Shown piece by piece: positions 44,923-51,674 of a stretch of DNA of 64,000 nucleotides; the stretch's first letter is position 1; each line of letters starts with the position of its first letter. This DNA is from PFJX01 sp040757575. Its GTDB lineage: Bacteria; Pseudomonadota; Gammaproteobacteria; Burkholderiales; Thiobacillaceae. Where the stretch lies: assembly GCA_040757575.1 (NCBI GenBank), contig JBFLXA010000002.1, forward strand, positions 248,001 through 312,000. The letters are read 5' to 3'. The translations under genes and the position numbers were made by a program. The notes below the pieces were generated by a model. That model was not told where the DNA came from, did not search any database, and worked only from the letters and a program-made list of their open reading frames with translations.

Positions 44923-46038
44923 TTTGTCGACGAAGGCGCGGAACTGTGCCAGGAGTTCCTGGTTTTTGTCCTGTAGTGTCTGCTCGTGATGTTTTGCCAG
45001 CGTGGCCTTGTAGAGCAGATGTGGCAGCAACAGGCCGGCGGGCATGCGCAGATAGTGGCCGCGCACATAGAGCGCAAACAGCGCGGCCGCAGTGCCCGCA
45101 TCGCGAGCGCTTGAATGGTTGGGGCCCAGCCCGCGCTTGAATATCGCGTCCATGAGGCCAAGCCCGCCATTGCCTGCCTCGGGGATCGCCGATTCCGGGA
45201 TGTTTGCTTGTAACAGGTGGTTGGCATGGCGAACGGCCAAGCCCAGGGGGCGGAGCAAGTCCAGTTCCCCGGCCCGGGCGTGCACGCTTTCCCAGAAGCC
45301 GGCAACGGGGGCGAACTCCCTGGCCAGGCGCACGAAATCGTTGAGATCCCGCAGCCCGCGGTCAAACTCGCCGTTGAGAAACAGGTGTGCCGCAGAATGC
45401 AGCAGCATGTCCTCGGGGGCGAGCACATACAGATCGCTGTATCCGGGCAGCGCGCGGGCGCCTTGCCAGAGCCGCTCTGCATTGGGCTTGTTGCGGGCGG
45501 TCAAAGGCAGGATGTTATGGTGCACGTCGATGACCGTGCCGCGGGTGAGATGCTTGCGCGCAGGGATCTCGTGCATCCATTTGCGGTAGTAGCGGTCATC
45601 GTAGGCGTCCCGGTTCTCCTGAACCCAGCCGGCGCGGCCCAGGGCACGCTCCACGTCAGCAAGGGCTCCCCGTGGAACGAGGATGTCTATGTCACCAAAC
45701 AACCGGCCCCGGGCCGCTTCCAGGTCTGCCATCACGTAGGCGGCGCCCTTGAGCACCAGCATCGGCACGCCGATGCGATCCAGGGTGGCGTATATCTCGC
45801 CCACTTCCCACTGGGTGACCTCGAAGTGCCGTTGTGCGATGTGATGGGCGGCCAGCAACTGGGTGCCAACCCGCTCGGGGAGTGCCGGGAGGATGCCGGC
45901 CAGGGCTGCGAAGTGATACAGGGTGGCAAGGAGGCCGCTGGCCCGGGCTTGGCGGATAACCACATCCCAGTGGGCCTCGCTCAGGCCGGCCATGCCGGGG
46001 GGGGCGGCGAGCACGCCGGTGAGCAACGGGATGTTCAT
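44920..46038 (-). CDS. Nucleotidyltransferase family protein of the HPr-rel-A-type cluster
   Basis: 372-residue protein of the uncharacterised nucleotidyltransferase group (NTP_transf_5-like). The key motif ARGRLFGDIDILVPRG (residues about 112-127) has the Gly-Asp-x-Asp metal-binding pattern of the Pol-beta-type fold, preceded by VLKGAAYVMADL; LKGAA...GD.D is the family hallmark. Its ATG overlaps the stop of the HprK-related kinase gene (ATGA) and it is the last gene of the operon that begins with the secreted Cys-rich protein. Proposed role: transfers a nucleotide-linked group to the system's substrate; this is inference. Confidence 0.85.
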   Translation of the reverse strand: MNIPLLTGVLAAPPGMAGLSEAHWDVVIRQARASGLLATLYHFAALAGILPALPERVGTQLLAAHHIAQRHFEVTQWEVGEIYATLDRIGVPMLVLKGAAYVMADLEAARGRLFGDIDILVPRGALADVERALGRAGWVQENRDAYDDRYYRKWMHEIPARKHLTRGTVIDVHHNILPLTARNKPNAERLWQGARALPGYSDLYVLAPEDMLLHSAAHLFLNGEFDRGLRDLNDFVRLAREFAPVAGFWESVHARAGELDLLRPLGLAVRHANHLLQANIPESAIPEAGNGGLGLMDAIFKRGLGPNHSSARDAGTAAALFALYVRGHYLRMPAGLLLPHLLYKATLAKHHEQTLQDKNQELLAQFRAFVDK

Positions 46039-46961
46039 TGCATGCCCGCCTCGCTCTGTTTGTCGAACCAGGCGATCGCTTCGTCGAGACTGCTGTAACG
46101 CAACGTGTATGAATGGCAATGGCAGGCCATTTCCGCCAGCGCCTCGAATCCCCTGCCGCCCAGCAGGGGGAGATTGAAGCTGTCGTCCGCCAGCCTGAGG
46201 GTGGATTGGCAGGGGGTGACCGGACTGACTTCGAGTGCCGCGCCGGCCTGGTAGGCAGGGTAGACCACCCAGCGGGCCTGGGCGGGGCGTCCGGAGTCCC
46301 GCACACTGGCATCCGGGGCCCGCATGTGGGCTACCGTACCCTTGTGGGTGTCGGTAAAGGAAGGGCTGAAAACCGTTTCCGGGTGTCGTTGGCCGATCAC
46401 GTCAATAGACGCGTTTTTCAGGCTGATCGGCCTGGGCACGGGCCAGATCGAACCGCTGTCCAGGGCGATCAGGGCCATTTCGTCTGAAAGCAGGCGCCAG
46501 CCGGATGCCACCAGGGCCGCGCAAAGGGTGCTTTTCCCTGCCCCGGGACGCCCGGGGATGAGGGCGCAATGGTCGCCTTTTGCAACCACGGCGGCGTGAA
46601 TGATCAGAAACTGATGCGCAGTGGTGGCGATGCACCAGTTGAGGCCCCATTCGAAAAAGGGGCGTGCCTGGGCGAAAGGCAAGGGTTTGAAGGGGTATTC
46701 GTCGTCAAAGCGGAAATTGACCTGCTTGCGCCACAGGCCTCGCAAGCCGGGGGGCGTATCGACCGAAAAATGGAGATCCGCATAGCCTGAATCGGCAAGG
46801 GCATAACTGCCATACATCTCGAGCACATGCTTGGCGATGTCTGGCAACCGGGAACTTACGCAGACGCGGAAGGGGCCAATGTCGAATCGCAGCCCGCTGG
46901 GACTCTTGAGGCGTGCGCGTACTTCTTGGAGGGACAGGGCGTTCAGCTGGGCTGCGGGCAT
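46035..46961 (-). CDS. HprK-related kinase A
   Basis: 308-residue protein resembling the C-terminal kinase domain of HPr kinase/phosphorylase but found without HPr. Walker A is LIPGRPGAGKSTLCAALVA (about residues 134-152), with SGWRLLSDEMALIALD following as the metal-binding acidic motif. The N-terminal half (FDIGPFRVCVSSRLPDIAKH) is family-specific. It matches the HprK_rel_A type that accompanies PqqD-like and nucleotidyltransferase genes, often in species with exosortase systems (recalled family knowledge). The start overlaps the pqqD-like 3' end by 19 bases. Confidence 0.85.
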   Translation of the reverse strand: MPAAQLNALSLQEVRARLKSPSGLRFDIGPFRVCVSSRLPDIAKHVLEMYGSYALADSGYADLHFSVDTPPGLRGLWRKQVNFRFDDEYPFKPLPFAQARPFFEWGLNWCIATTAHQFLIIHAAVVAKGDHCALIPGRPGAGKSTLCAALVASGWRLLSDEMALIALDSGSIWPVPRPISLKNASIDVIGQRHPETVFSPSFTDTHKGTVAHMRAPDASVRDSGRPAQARWVVYPAYQAGAALEVSPVTPCQSTLRLADDSFNLPLLGGRGFEALAEMACHCHSYTLRYSSLDEAIAWFDKQSEAGMQ

Positions 46962-47299
46962 GGCATGAGGATACCAAGATCCCGCAATTGCTGGACAGCG
47001 AGGTCAATGGCTGAACCCAGGTCCAGGTCCGCCTCGACTTCGAATGTCGCCAGGGCCTGCTCGGTCATTTGAGAGAGGGTTTGGGGCGCAACGCTGCAAA
47101 TCTCGATCAGGAAACACGCCAAGCCCTGGAGCACGTGGGCGGTACCTGAAAAGCCCACATAGACCGTCATTTCGTCATGGTCGGGGCATGACCGGTATAC
47201 GACACCCGGGCATACACACCACGACGCCCCCGGTCGGGGGCGTCGTGCTGGGTCAAGGGTGGGGAAAGCCGGGAGGGTCAGGGCGCTATGGTCTTGCAA
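46943..47299 (-). CDS. PqqD-like peptide-chaperone protein of the HPr-rel-A cluster (start uncertain)
   Basis: PqqD-type proteins are winged-helix peptide chaperones that present a precursor to modifying enzymes. The recognisable part, from VVYRSCPDHDEMTVYVGFSG through THVL-like TAHVLQGLACFLIEI and the C-terminal LAVQQLRDLGILMP, fits the pattern. The start is awkward: homologous sequence seems to begin near the Trp at about 47,211, yet the only in-frame start codons are ATG 47299 (overlapping the secreted protein's stop) and ATG 47170 (which would remove conserved residues). If 47299 is used, a perfect hairpin (47220-47247) lies inside the coding region. Confidence 0.75.
   Translation of the reverse strand: MQDHSALTLPAFPTLDPARRPRPGASWCVCPGVVYRSCPDHDEMTVYVGFSGTAHVLQGLACFLIEICSVAPQTLSQMTEQALATFEVEADLDLGSAIDLAVQQLRDLGILMPCPQPS
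47220..47247 (-). promoter_or_regulatory. Perfect 12-bp stem-loop between secreted protein and pqqD-like gene
   Basis: CACGACGCCCCC (47220-47231), 4-base loop GGTC, and GGGGGCGTCGTG (47236-47247). It begins 31 bases after the stop of the secreted Cys-rich protein. There is no T run on either side, so a processing, stabilising or partial attenuating function in the minus-strand mRNA is more likely than full termination. Confidence 0.8.
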
Positions 47300-48024
47300 C
47301 TCATGGACGCAGCATCCCAGGCCTGACCGGAGGGGCAGGCCGGGATGCAGGTGCTCTGGTCGGCGGTGAGAACAAAATTGTTTTCACAGTTTCCGTGGGC
47401 GTCGAACATGCAGCCCCGCTCATTCAGACCTGCGAGCAGGGTAGTAGTGAAATAGTTGACCTTGCCTTCCGTGATGGCCTTGCAGAGCGCCGCCTGGATT
47501 TCTCCAACATCGCTCCCGTAGGAATCCTTGGAGGCCGCTGCGTTGAGGATGGCGGCGATGTAATGGCAGACATCCGCATAGCTGGTGGTCAAGCCGCCAT
47601 TACCGACGCCCTTGGTCAGGATGTCCAGCAGGTAGTCGCCCGCGCTGACCCCGGCAAAAGGATTCGGACATGTCAGGATATCGCCCAGCTTGGTGCCGCC
47701 GATCTCCCATTCCTTGCAGTTGCCGGAAGGGGTCGTCTCCTTGCATGTGCCTGCGCTGTAGGGTGTACGCAGCGCCCAAACTTCGGGGTTGTTCTTCCAG
47801 AAACCGGGGGTGCAGCCATACCCATCGCAACGGGGATCGTTACCTGGGGATGCGTTGCCGGACATGAAGCCGGAAACAGAGCATGCGAGGGCGGGGCGTG
47901 CGGCCAGGGTGGCAACCACCGGCGTGGCTAGCACCACCTTGCTGAGGCGGCGGCGTTCCTGGTTCACGGGCGTGGCCTGGGGGGCTTTGGTACCCGAGGC
48001 TTCGCGGGGATCGGGCTGGGTCAT
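47278..48024 (-). CDS. Secreted cysteine-rich protein, first gene of the HPr-rel-A-type operon
   Basis: 248 residues, unknown function. The N-terminus NQERRRLSKVVLATPVVATL has a Tat-like twin-arginine motif and a hydrophobic stretch, with a probable signal-peptidase site after PALA just before Cys. The mature region opens CSVSGFMSGNASPG, then has CTPGFWKNNPEVW (a TPGFWKN motif known from many bacterial surface or secreted proteins), and 13 cysteines in all, including a terminal CIPACPSGQAWDAASMSC unit. ATG 48024 follows GGAG at a six-base spacing and lies 32 bases after the predicted sigma-54 start. The cluster's PqqD, kinase and NTase may modify or control it, which is a hypothesis. Confidence 0.85.
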   Translation of the reverse strand: MTQPDPREASGTKAPQATPVNQERRRLSKVVLATPVVATLAARPALACSVSGFMSGNASPGNDPRCDGYGCTPGFWKNNPEVWALRTPYSAGTCKETTPSGNCKEWEIGGTKLGDILTCPNPFAGVSAGDYLLDILTKGVGNGGLTTSYADVCHYIAAILNAAASKDSYGSDVGEIQAALCKAITEGKVNYFTTTLLAGLNERGCMFDAHGNCENNFVLTADQSTCIPACPSGQAWDAASMSCKTIAP

Positions 48025-48065
48025 GTCGTACTCCGATAGGCATGGCAATGGTGAGGCCAAACAAA

Positions 48066-48082
48066 TGCAAGATTCGTACCAA
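48066..48082 (-). promoter_or_regulatory. Sigma-54 (RpoN) promoter of the HPr-rel-A-type operon
   Basis: Minus-strand TTGGTACGAATCTTGCA matches the -24/-12 consensus TTGGCACG-N4-TTGCA at all but one base, with the essential GG and GC ten bases apart. The start point would be near 48055, giving a 5' leader of about 31 bases with a GGAG ribosome-binding site before ATG 48024. Confidence 0.8.
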
Positions 48083-48165
48083 CGTATTTAAGCATATGAA
48101 AACACCGGTCTTTTCAGGTTTTGGCGCAAATGTCTCGGCGTTTGTCTCAGTGGTTGTAAAAAAAG

Positions 48166-48181
48166 TCGACACTTTTGTCGA
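48166..48181. promoter_or_regulatory. Inverted repeat, possible enhancer-binding-protein site
   Basis: TCGACA-cttt-TGTCGA, a perfect 6-bp inverted repeat about 110-125 bases upstream of the predicted sigma-54 start, a typical distance for an activator binding site. Two TGTCTC direct repeats lie between it and the promoter (about 48131-48136 and 48144-48149). Confidence 0.45.
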
Positions 48182-48198
48182 GCTAAGTCGGAAACATT

Positions 48199-49173
48199 CT
48201 AGTCGAGTTCACCTATGCTGACCCGTTCATGATTGGCCAGATCGCGCAGAGTTCCCACTGCGCGGTAGCCCGACTGGATAAATAGCCTCCGACAGGCGGG
48301 ACCTTGGTCATATCCATGCTCAAACATCAACTGCCCACCGAGGCGTAGGTGTGGTCGGGCCTCCGCCATGATCTGTCGAATTGCTGACAGGCCGTCCCCA
48401 CCAGGGGTAAGGGCAGAGCGCGGCTCATGGGGCAAGTCGCCATTAGCCAATTCAGGTGCGCTTTCGTCTATGTAAGGCGGATTGGAGACGATCAGATCGA
48501 AGGTTGTGTTACCTAGCGGTGCACACCAGTTCCCTAGTAGAAAACGGACATTATGAGCGCGGAGCAGCCTCGCGTTGTCTGCGGCTATCTCAAGCGCGGC
48601 CTCTGCATTGTCTACTGCCAATACTTCGCAATCAGGTCGTGCCAGCGCCAAGGTGATGGCGATGCAGCCGCTTCCTGTGCCGAGATCAAGAATCCTGCCA
48701 GGGCGGTCTGGCGGCAGGAAGTTGAGTGCGGCATCAATGAGCAGTTCGGTGTCCGGGCGTGGAATCAACACATCGGGGCACACCCTGAATGGTCGGCCAT
48801 AGAATTCCCGCTCACCAAGGATGTAGGCCACGGGCTCCCCCCTTTCTCGGCGGGTGATGAGAGCTTCGATGGCTTGGCCCTGGTCGGGAGTGGGTCTGTC
48901 CCGGTCGTGGGCGACGAGCCAGGCGCGGTTCACGCCCAGGGCCCGGGAGGTGAGGACCTGGGCCTCCAGGCGGGCTTCCCGGGGCGCCAGGGCCAGGGCA
49001 TTCTGAAGGCGGATGGTGGCGATCCGGATGCAGTTGGCGATGCTCCCGTCCCCCCCCGGGGGAGGGGCTAGGGGTGAGGGAGCGACCTGGGCAGGGGCTA
49101 CGCTTGCTCCCTCATCCACCCCCTCGGGGCACCTTTCCCCGGAGGGGGAGGGGCAGGTCACTTCAACGCCCAT
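48199..49173 (-). CDS. prmC: Peptide chain release factor N5-glutamine methyltransferase
   Basis: 324 residues. Methylates the Gln of the GGQ motif in release factors, boosting termination. SAM site LDLGTGSGCIAITLAL, the catalytic NPPYIDESAPEL (NPPY) and IPRPDTELLIDAAL are clear. The normal N-terminus (IANCIRIATIRLQNALALAP) begins at residue about 45; the first 44 residues are Pro/Gly/Ser-rich and are encoded by a GC-rich palindromic repeat. In-frame starts exist only upstream of or inside that repeat, so the extension is probably real. The ATG lies three bases after the prfA stop. The 3' half of the gene looks lower in GC than the 5' half. Confidence 0.93.
   Translation of the reverse strand: MGVEVTCPSPSGERCPEGVDEGASVAPAQVAPSPLAPPPGGDGSIANCIRIATIRLQNALALAPREARLEAQVLTSRALGVNRAWLVAHDRDRPTPDQGQAIEALITRRERGEPVAYILGEREFYGRPFRVCPDVLIPRPDTELLIDAALNFLPPDRPGRILDLGTGSGCIAITLALARPDCEVLAVDNAEAALEIAADNARLLRAHNVRFLLGNWCAPLGNTTFDLIVSNPPYIDESAPELANGDLPHEPRSALTPGGDGLSAIRQIMAEARPHLRLGGQLMFEHGYDQGPACRRLFIQSGYRAVGTLRDLANHERVSIGELD
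49042..49158. repeat. GC-rich imperfect palindromic repeat inside the prmC 5' end
   Basis: Arm one (about 49051-49084, CCCCCGGGGGAGGGG...GAGGGAGCG) is complementary to much of arm two (about 49102-49154, GCTCCCTCATCCACCCCC...). It also contains CTTTCCCCGGAGGGGGAG, similar to the palindrome at 24540-24563. In prmC it encodes an extra N-terminal 39 or so residues. Confidence 0.65.
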
Positions 49174-49176
49174 GGC

Positions 49177-50259
49177 TCACGTTTCTCCGGCCAGGGCGGC
49201 CAGCAGTTCGGCCTGGTGTTCAGCGGTAAGGGCGGTGATGAGCTCGTCCAAGTCGCCGTCCATGAGCGCGGCGATCTTGTACAGGGTGAGGTTGATGCGG
49301 TGGTCGGTGACCCGGCCCTGGGGGAAGTTGTAGGTGCGGATGCGGTCCGAGCGGTCGCCGGTGCCGATGAGGCTTTTGCGCTGGCTGGCCTCCTTGGCGT
49401 GGGCTTCCCGTTCCTGGATGTCCTTCAGGCGGGCGGCCAGTACCTGCATGGCCTGGGCCTTGTTCTGGTGCTGGGAGCGGCCGTCCTGGCATTCCACCAC
49501 CAGGCCCGAGGGCAGGTGGGTGATGCGCACCGCCGAGTCGGTCTTGTTGATGTGCTGGCCGCCGGCGCCGCTGGCCCGGAAGGTGTCGATGCGCAGGTCG
49601 GCGGGGTTGAGCTGGATGGCTTCCAGTTCGTCGGCCTCGGGCATTACCGCCACGGTGCAGGCGGAGGTGTGGATGCGGCCCTGGGATTCGGTTTCCGGCA
49701 CCCGTTGCACCCGGTGGCCGCCGGATTCGAACTTCAGTTTCGAGTAAGCCCCCTGGCCGCTGATCTTGCAGATGACTTCCTTGTAGCCCCCCACTTCCCC
49801 TTCGCTTTCCGACATCACTTCCACCCGCCAGCCCTGGCGTTCGGCATAGCGGGCATACATGCGGAACAGGTCGCCGGCGAACAGGGCGGATTCGTTGCCG
49901 CCGGTGCCGGCGCGGATTTCCAGGAACAGGTTGCGGTCGTCGTTGGGGTCTTTGGGCAGCAGCAGGATTTGCAGTTCGGCATCCAGGGTTTCCAGCCGGC
50001 TGCGGGCGGCATCGATCTCTTCCTGGGCGAAGTCCCGCATGTCCGGATCGGCCAGGAGTTCCTCCGCCGTCTTCAGGTCTGCCCCCGCCTGCTGCCAGGC
50101 CCGGTAATGGCTTACCACGGGGCCGATTTCGGCGTGCTCCCGGCTGAGCTTGCGGTACTGGTCCATGTCCGCCGTGGCGTTCTCGCTGGCCAGCAGGGCG
50201 TCCAGTTCCGCCAGCCGGTCGGCGAGGCGTTCGAGCTTGGTTTGGAGGGTGGGTTTCAT
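49177..50259 (-). CDS. prfA: Peptide chain release factor 1
   Basis: 360-residue factor that reads UAA and UAG. The GGQ motif is in ASGAGGQHINKTDSAVRITH (residues about 232-251), where the Gln is the substrate of PrmC. The codon-reading region shows RVPETESQGRIHTSA, with Pro-Glu-Thr at the usual PxT position. Length is typical. It lies between hemA and prmC in the classic hemA-prfA-prmC order. A 69-bp repeat separates it from hemA. Confidence 0.96.
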   Translation of the reverse strand: MKPTLQTKLERLADRLAELDALLASENATADMDQYRKLSREHAEIGPVVSHYRAWQQAGADLKTAEELLADPDMRDFAQEEIDAARSRLETLDAELQILLLPKDPNDDRNLFLEIRAGTGGNESALFAGDLFRMYARYAERQGWRVEVMSESEGEVGGYKEVICKISGQGAYSKLKFESGGHRVQRVPETESQGRIHTSACTVAVMPEADELEAIQLNPADLRIDTFRASGAGGQHINKTDSAVRITHLPSGLVVECQDGRSQHQNKAQAMQVLAARLKDIQEREAHAKEASQRKSLIGTGDRSDRIRTYNFPQGRVTDHRINLTLYKIAALMDGDLDELITALTAEHQAELLAALAGET

Positions 50260-50270
50260 TCAGGGGCCTT

Positions 50271-50339
50271 CGCCATTCCCGCATAGGCGGGAATCCAGGG
50301 CGCAGTGCATTCTGGATTCCCGTTTTCACGGGAATGACG
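50271..50339. repeat. 69-bp paired inverted repeat (copy B)
   Basis: Same 28-13-28 layout as the element at 5572-5640: arms at 50271-50298 (containing CATTCCCGCATAGGCGGGAA) and 50312-50339 (CGTTTTCACGGGAATGACG). It lies in the hemA-prfA gap, within the transcript. Confidence 0.85.
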
Positions 50340-50348
50340 ACAGAGTGG

Positions 50349-51614
50349 CTAATCGTTATGCAGGTTATATAACCGGGACACCAGCCGGGCCAGTTCGTCC
50401 CGCTCGCCGTCGCCGGCCTGGTTGAGGGCGTGGCTGGGGTCGTGCAGCAGCTTGTTGATAAGCCCCCGGCTGAGGGCGTCCAGCACCTGTTGCGGGTCGT
50501 CGCCCCGGGCCAGGGCCCGATGGGCCTTTTCGATTTCGTGGCGGCGCAGGCGCTCGCCGTGGTCTCGCAGGCTGCGGATCACGGGCACGGTCTTGCGGGT
50601 GTCCATCCAGTGCATGAATTCATGCACCCGGGCGTTGATGATGGCCTCGGCCTGGGTGACGGCGGAGGCGCGGCTGTCCACCCCCTGGCGCACCACGGCC
50701 CCCAGGTCGTCCACGGTGTAGAGGAACACGTCGTCCAGTTCGCCTACTTCGCTTTCGATGTCCCGGGGCACGGCCAGGTCCACCATGAACATGGGCCGGT
50801 GCTTGCGCAGCTTCACGGCCCGTTCCACCAGCCCCAGGCCGACGATGGGCAGGGGGCTGGCGGTGGAGGTGACCAGGATGTCGAACTCCGCCAGCAGTTC
50901 CGGCAGGGCGTTCAGGGCCGCAGCTTCGCCGCCGAACTTGTTGGCCAGGTCCCGGGCCCGTTCGATGGTGCGGTTCACCACCATGATGCGCCGGGGCTTC
51001 TTGGCGGCGAAGTGGGTGGCCACCAGCTCGATCATCTCGCCGGCACCGATGAATAGCACGGACTGGCCGGCAATGCTGGGGAAGATGCGTTCCGCCAGGG
51101 TGACGGCGGCGGCGGACATGGATACCGTGTTGGCGCCGATTTCCGTGGCGGTGCGCACTTCCTTGGCTACGGAGAAGGTGCGCTGGAACAGCTTGTTGAG
51201 CAACAGGCCCAGGGTGCCGGCATCGCTGGCCTTTTCGGCCGCCTGTTTCATCTGGCCCAGGATCTGGGTTTCCCCCAGCACCATGGAATCCAGGCCGGAG
51301 GCCACCCGGAAGGCGTGGTTGGCGGCCTGTTCCTGGGGCAGCAGGTAGAGATAGGGTTTCACGTCCTTGGCGGGCAGGCCGTGGAAGCCGGCCAGCCAGT
51401 CTGCCACGTTGGCCGGCTCGTCGGTGTTGACGTAGATCTCGGTGCGGTTGCAGGTGGACAGAATCGCCGCTTCCCGGGCGAGCTTGCCCACGCCCGGCCG
51501 TCCGCCGGTCACGTCGGCCAGGGCCCGGGGCAGGATGTCAGGCGGAAACGCCACCCGCTCCCGGACGGATACCGGGGCGGTATGGTGGTTCACGCCGCAG
51601 GCGAAAAGCTGCAT
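50349..51614 (-). CDS. hemA: Glutamyl-tRNA reductase
   Basis: 421-residue first enzyme of the C5 haem route, reducing glutamyl-tRNA to glutamate-1-semialdehyde with NADPH. The N-terminal ACGVNHHTAPVSVRE and the nucleophile region ILSTCNRTEIYVN (catalytic Cys) are conserved, as are LGETQILGQMKQA and the NADPH site VLFIGAGEMIEL. The C-terminal dimerisation helices contain TRKTVPVIRSLRD and the terminal LVSRLYNL. First gene of hemA-prfA-prmC. ATG 51614 gives full family length. Confidence 0.96.
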   Translation of the reverse strand: MQLFACGVNHHTAPVSVRERVAFPPDILPRALADVTGGRPGVGKLAREAAILSTCNRTEIYVNTDEPANVADWLAGFHGLPAKDVKPYLYLLPQEQAANHAFRVASGLDSMVLGETQILGQMKQAAEKASDAGTLGLLLNKLFQRTFSVAKEVRTATEIGANTVSMSAAAVTLAERIFPSIAGQSVLFIGAGEMIELVATHFAAKKPRRIMVVNRTIERARDLANKFGGEAAALNALPELLAEFDILVTSTASPLPIVGLGLVERAVKLRKHRPMFMVDLAVPRDIESEVGELDDVFLYTVDDLGAVVRQGVDSRASAVTQAEAIINARVHEFMHWMDTRKTVPVIRSLRDHGERLRRHEIEKAHRALARGDDPQQVLDALSRGLINKLLHDPSHALNQAGDGERDELARLVSRLYNLHND

Positions 51615-51674
51615 TCCGCTGTCAAATCAATGAATTGGGGGGCGGAATTGTACGCCAATGGCGGGCCCCCGGGC

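Noticed and set aside
47170..47299. Treating the 12-bp hairpin as a simple terminator
   Set aside because: No T run on either strand, and downstream genes have no separate promoter that I could see.
49042..49173. CRISPR or tandem-repeat array in the C/G-rich stretch
   Set aside because: Only an imperfect inverted pair, with no regular repeat-spacer pattern. No CRISPR array was seen anywhere in the window.
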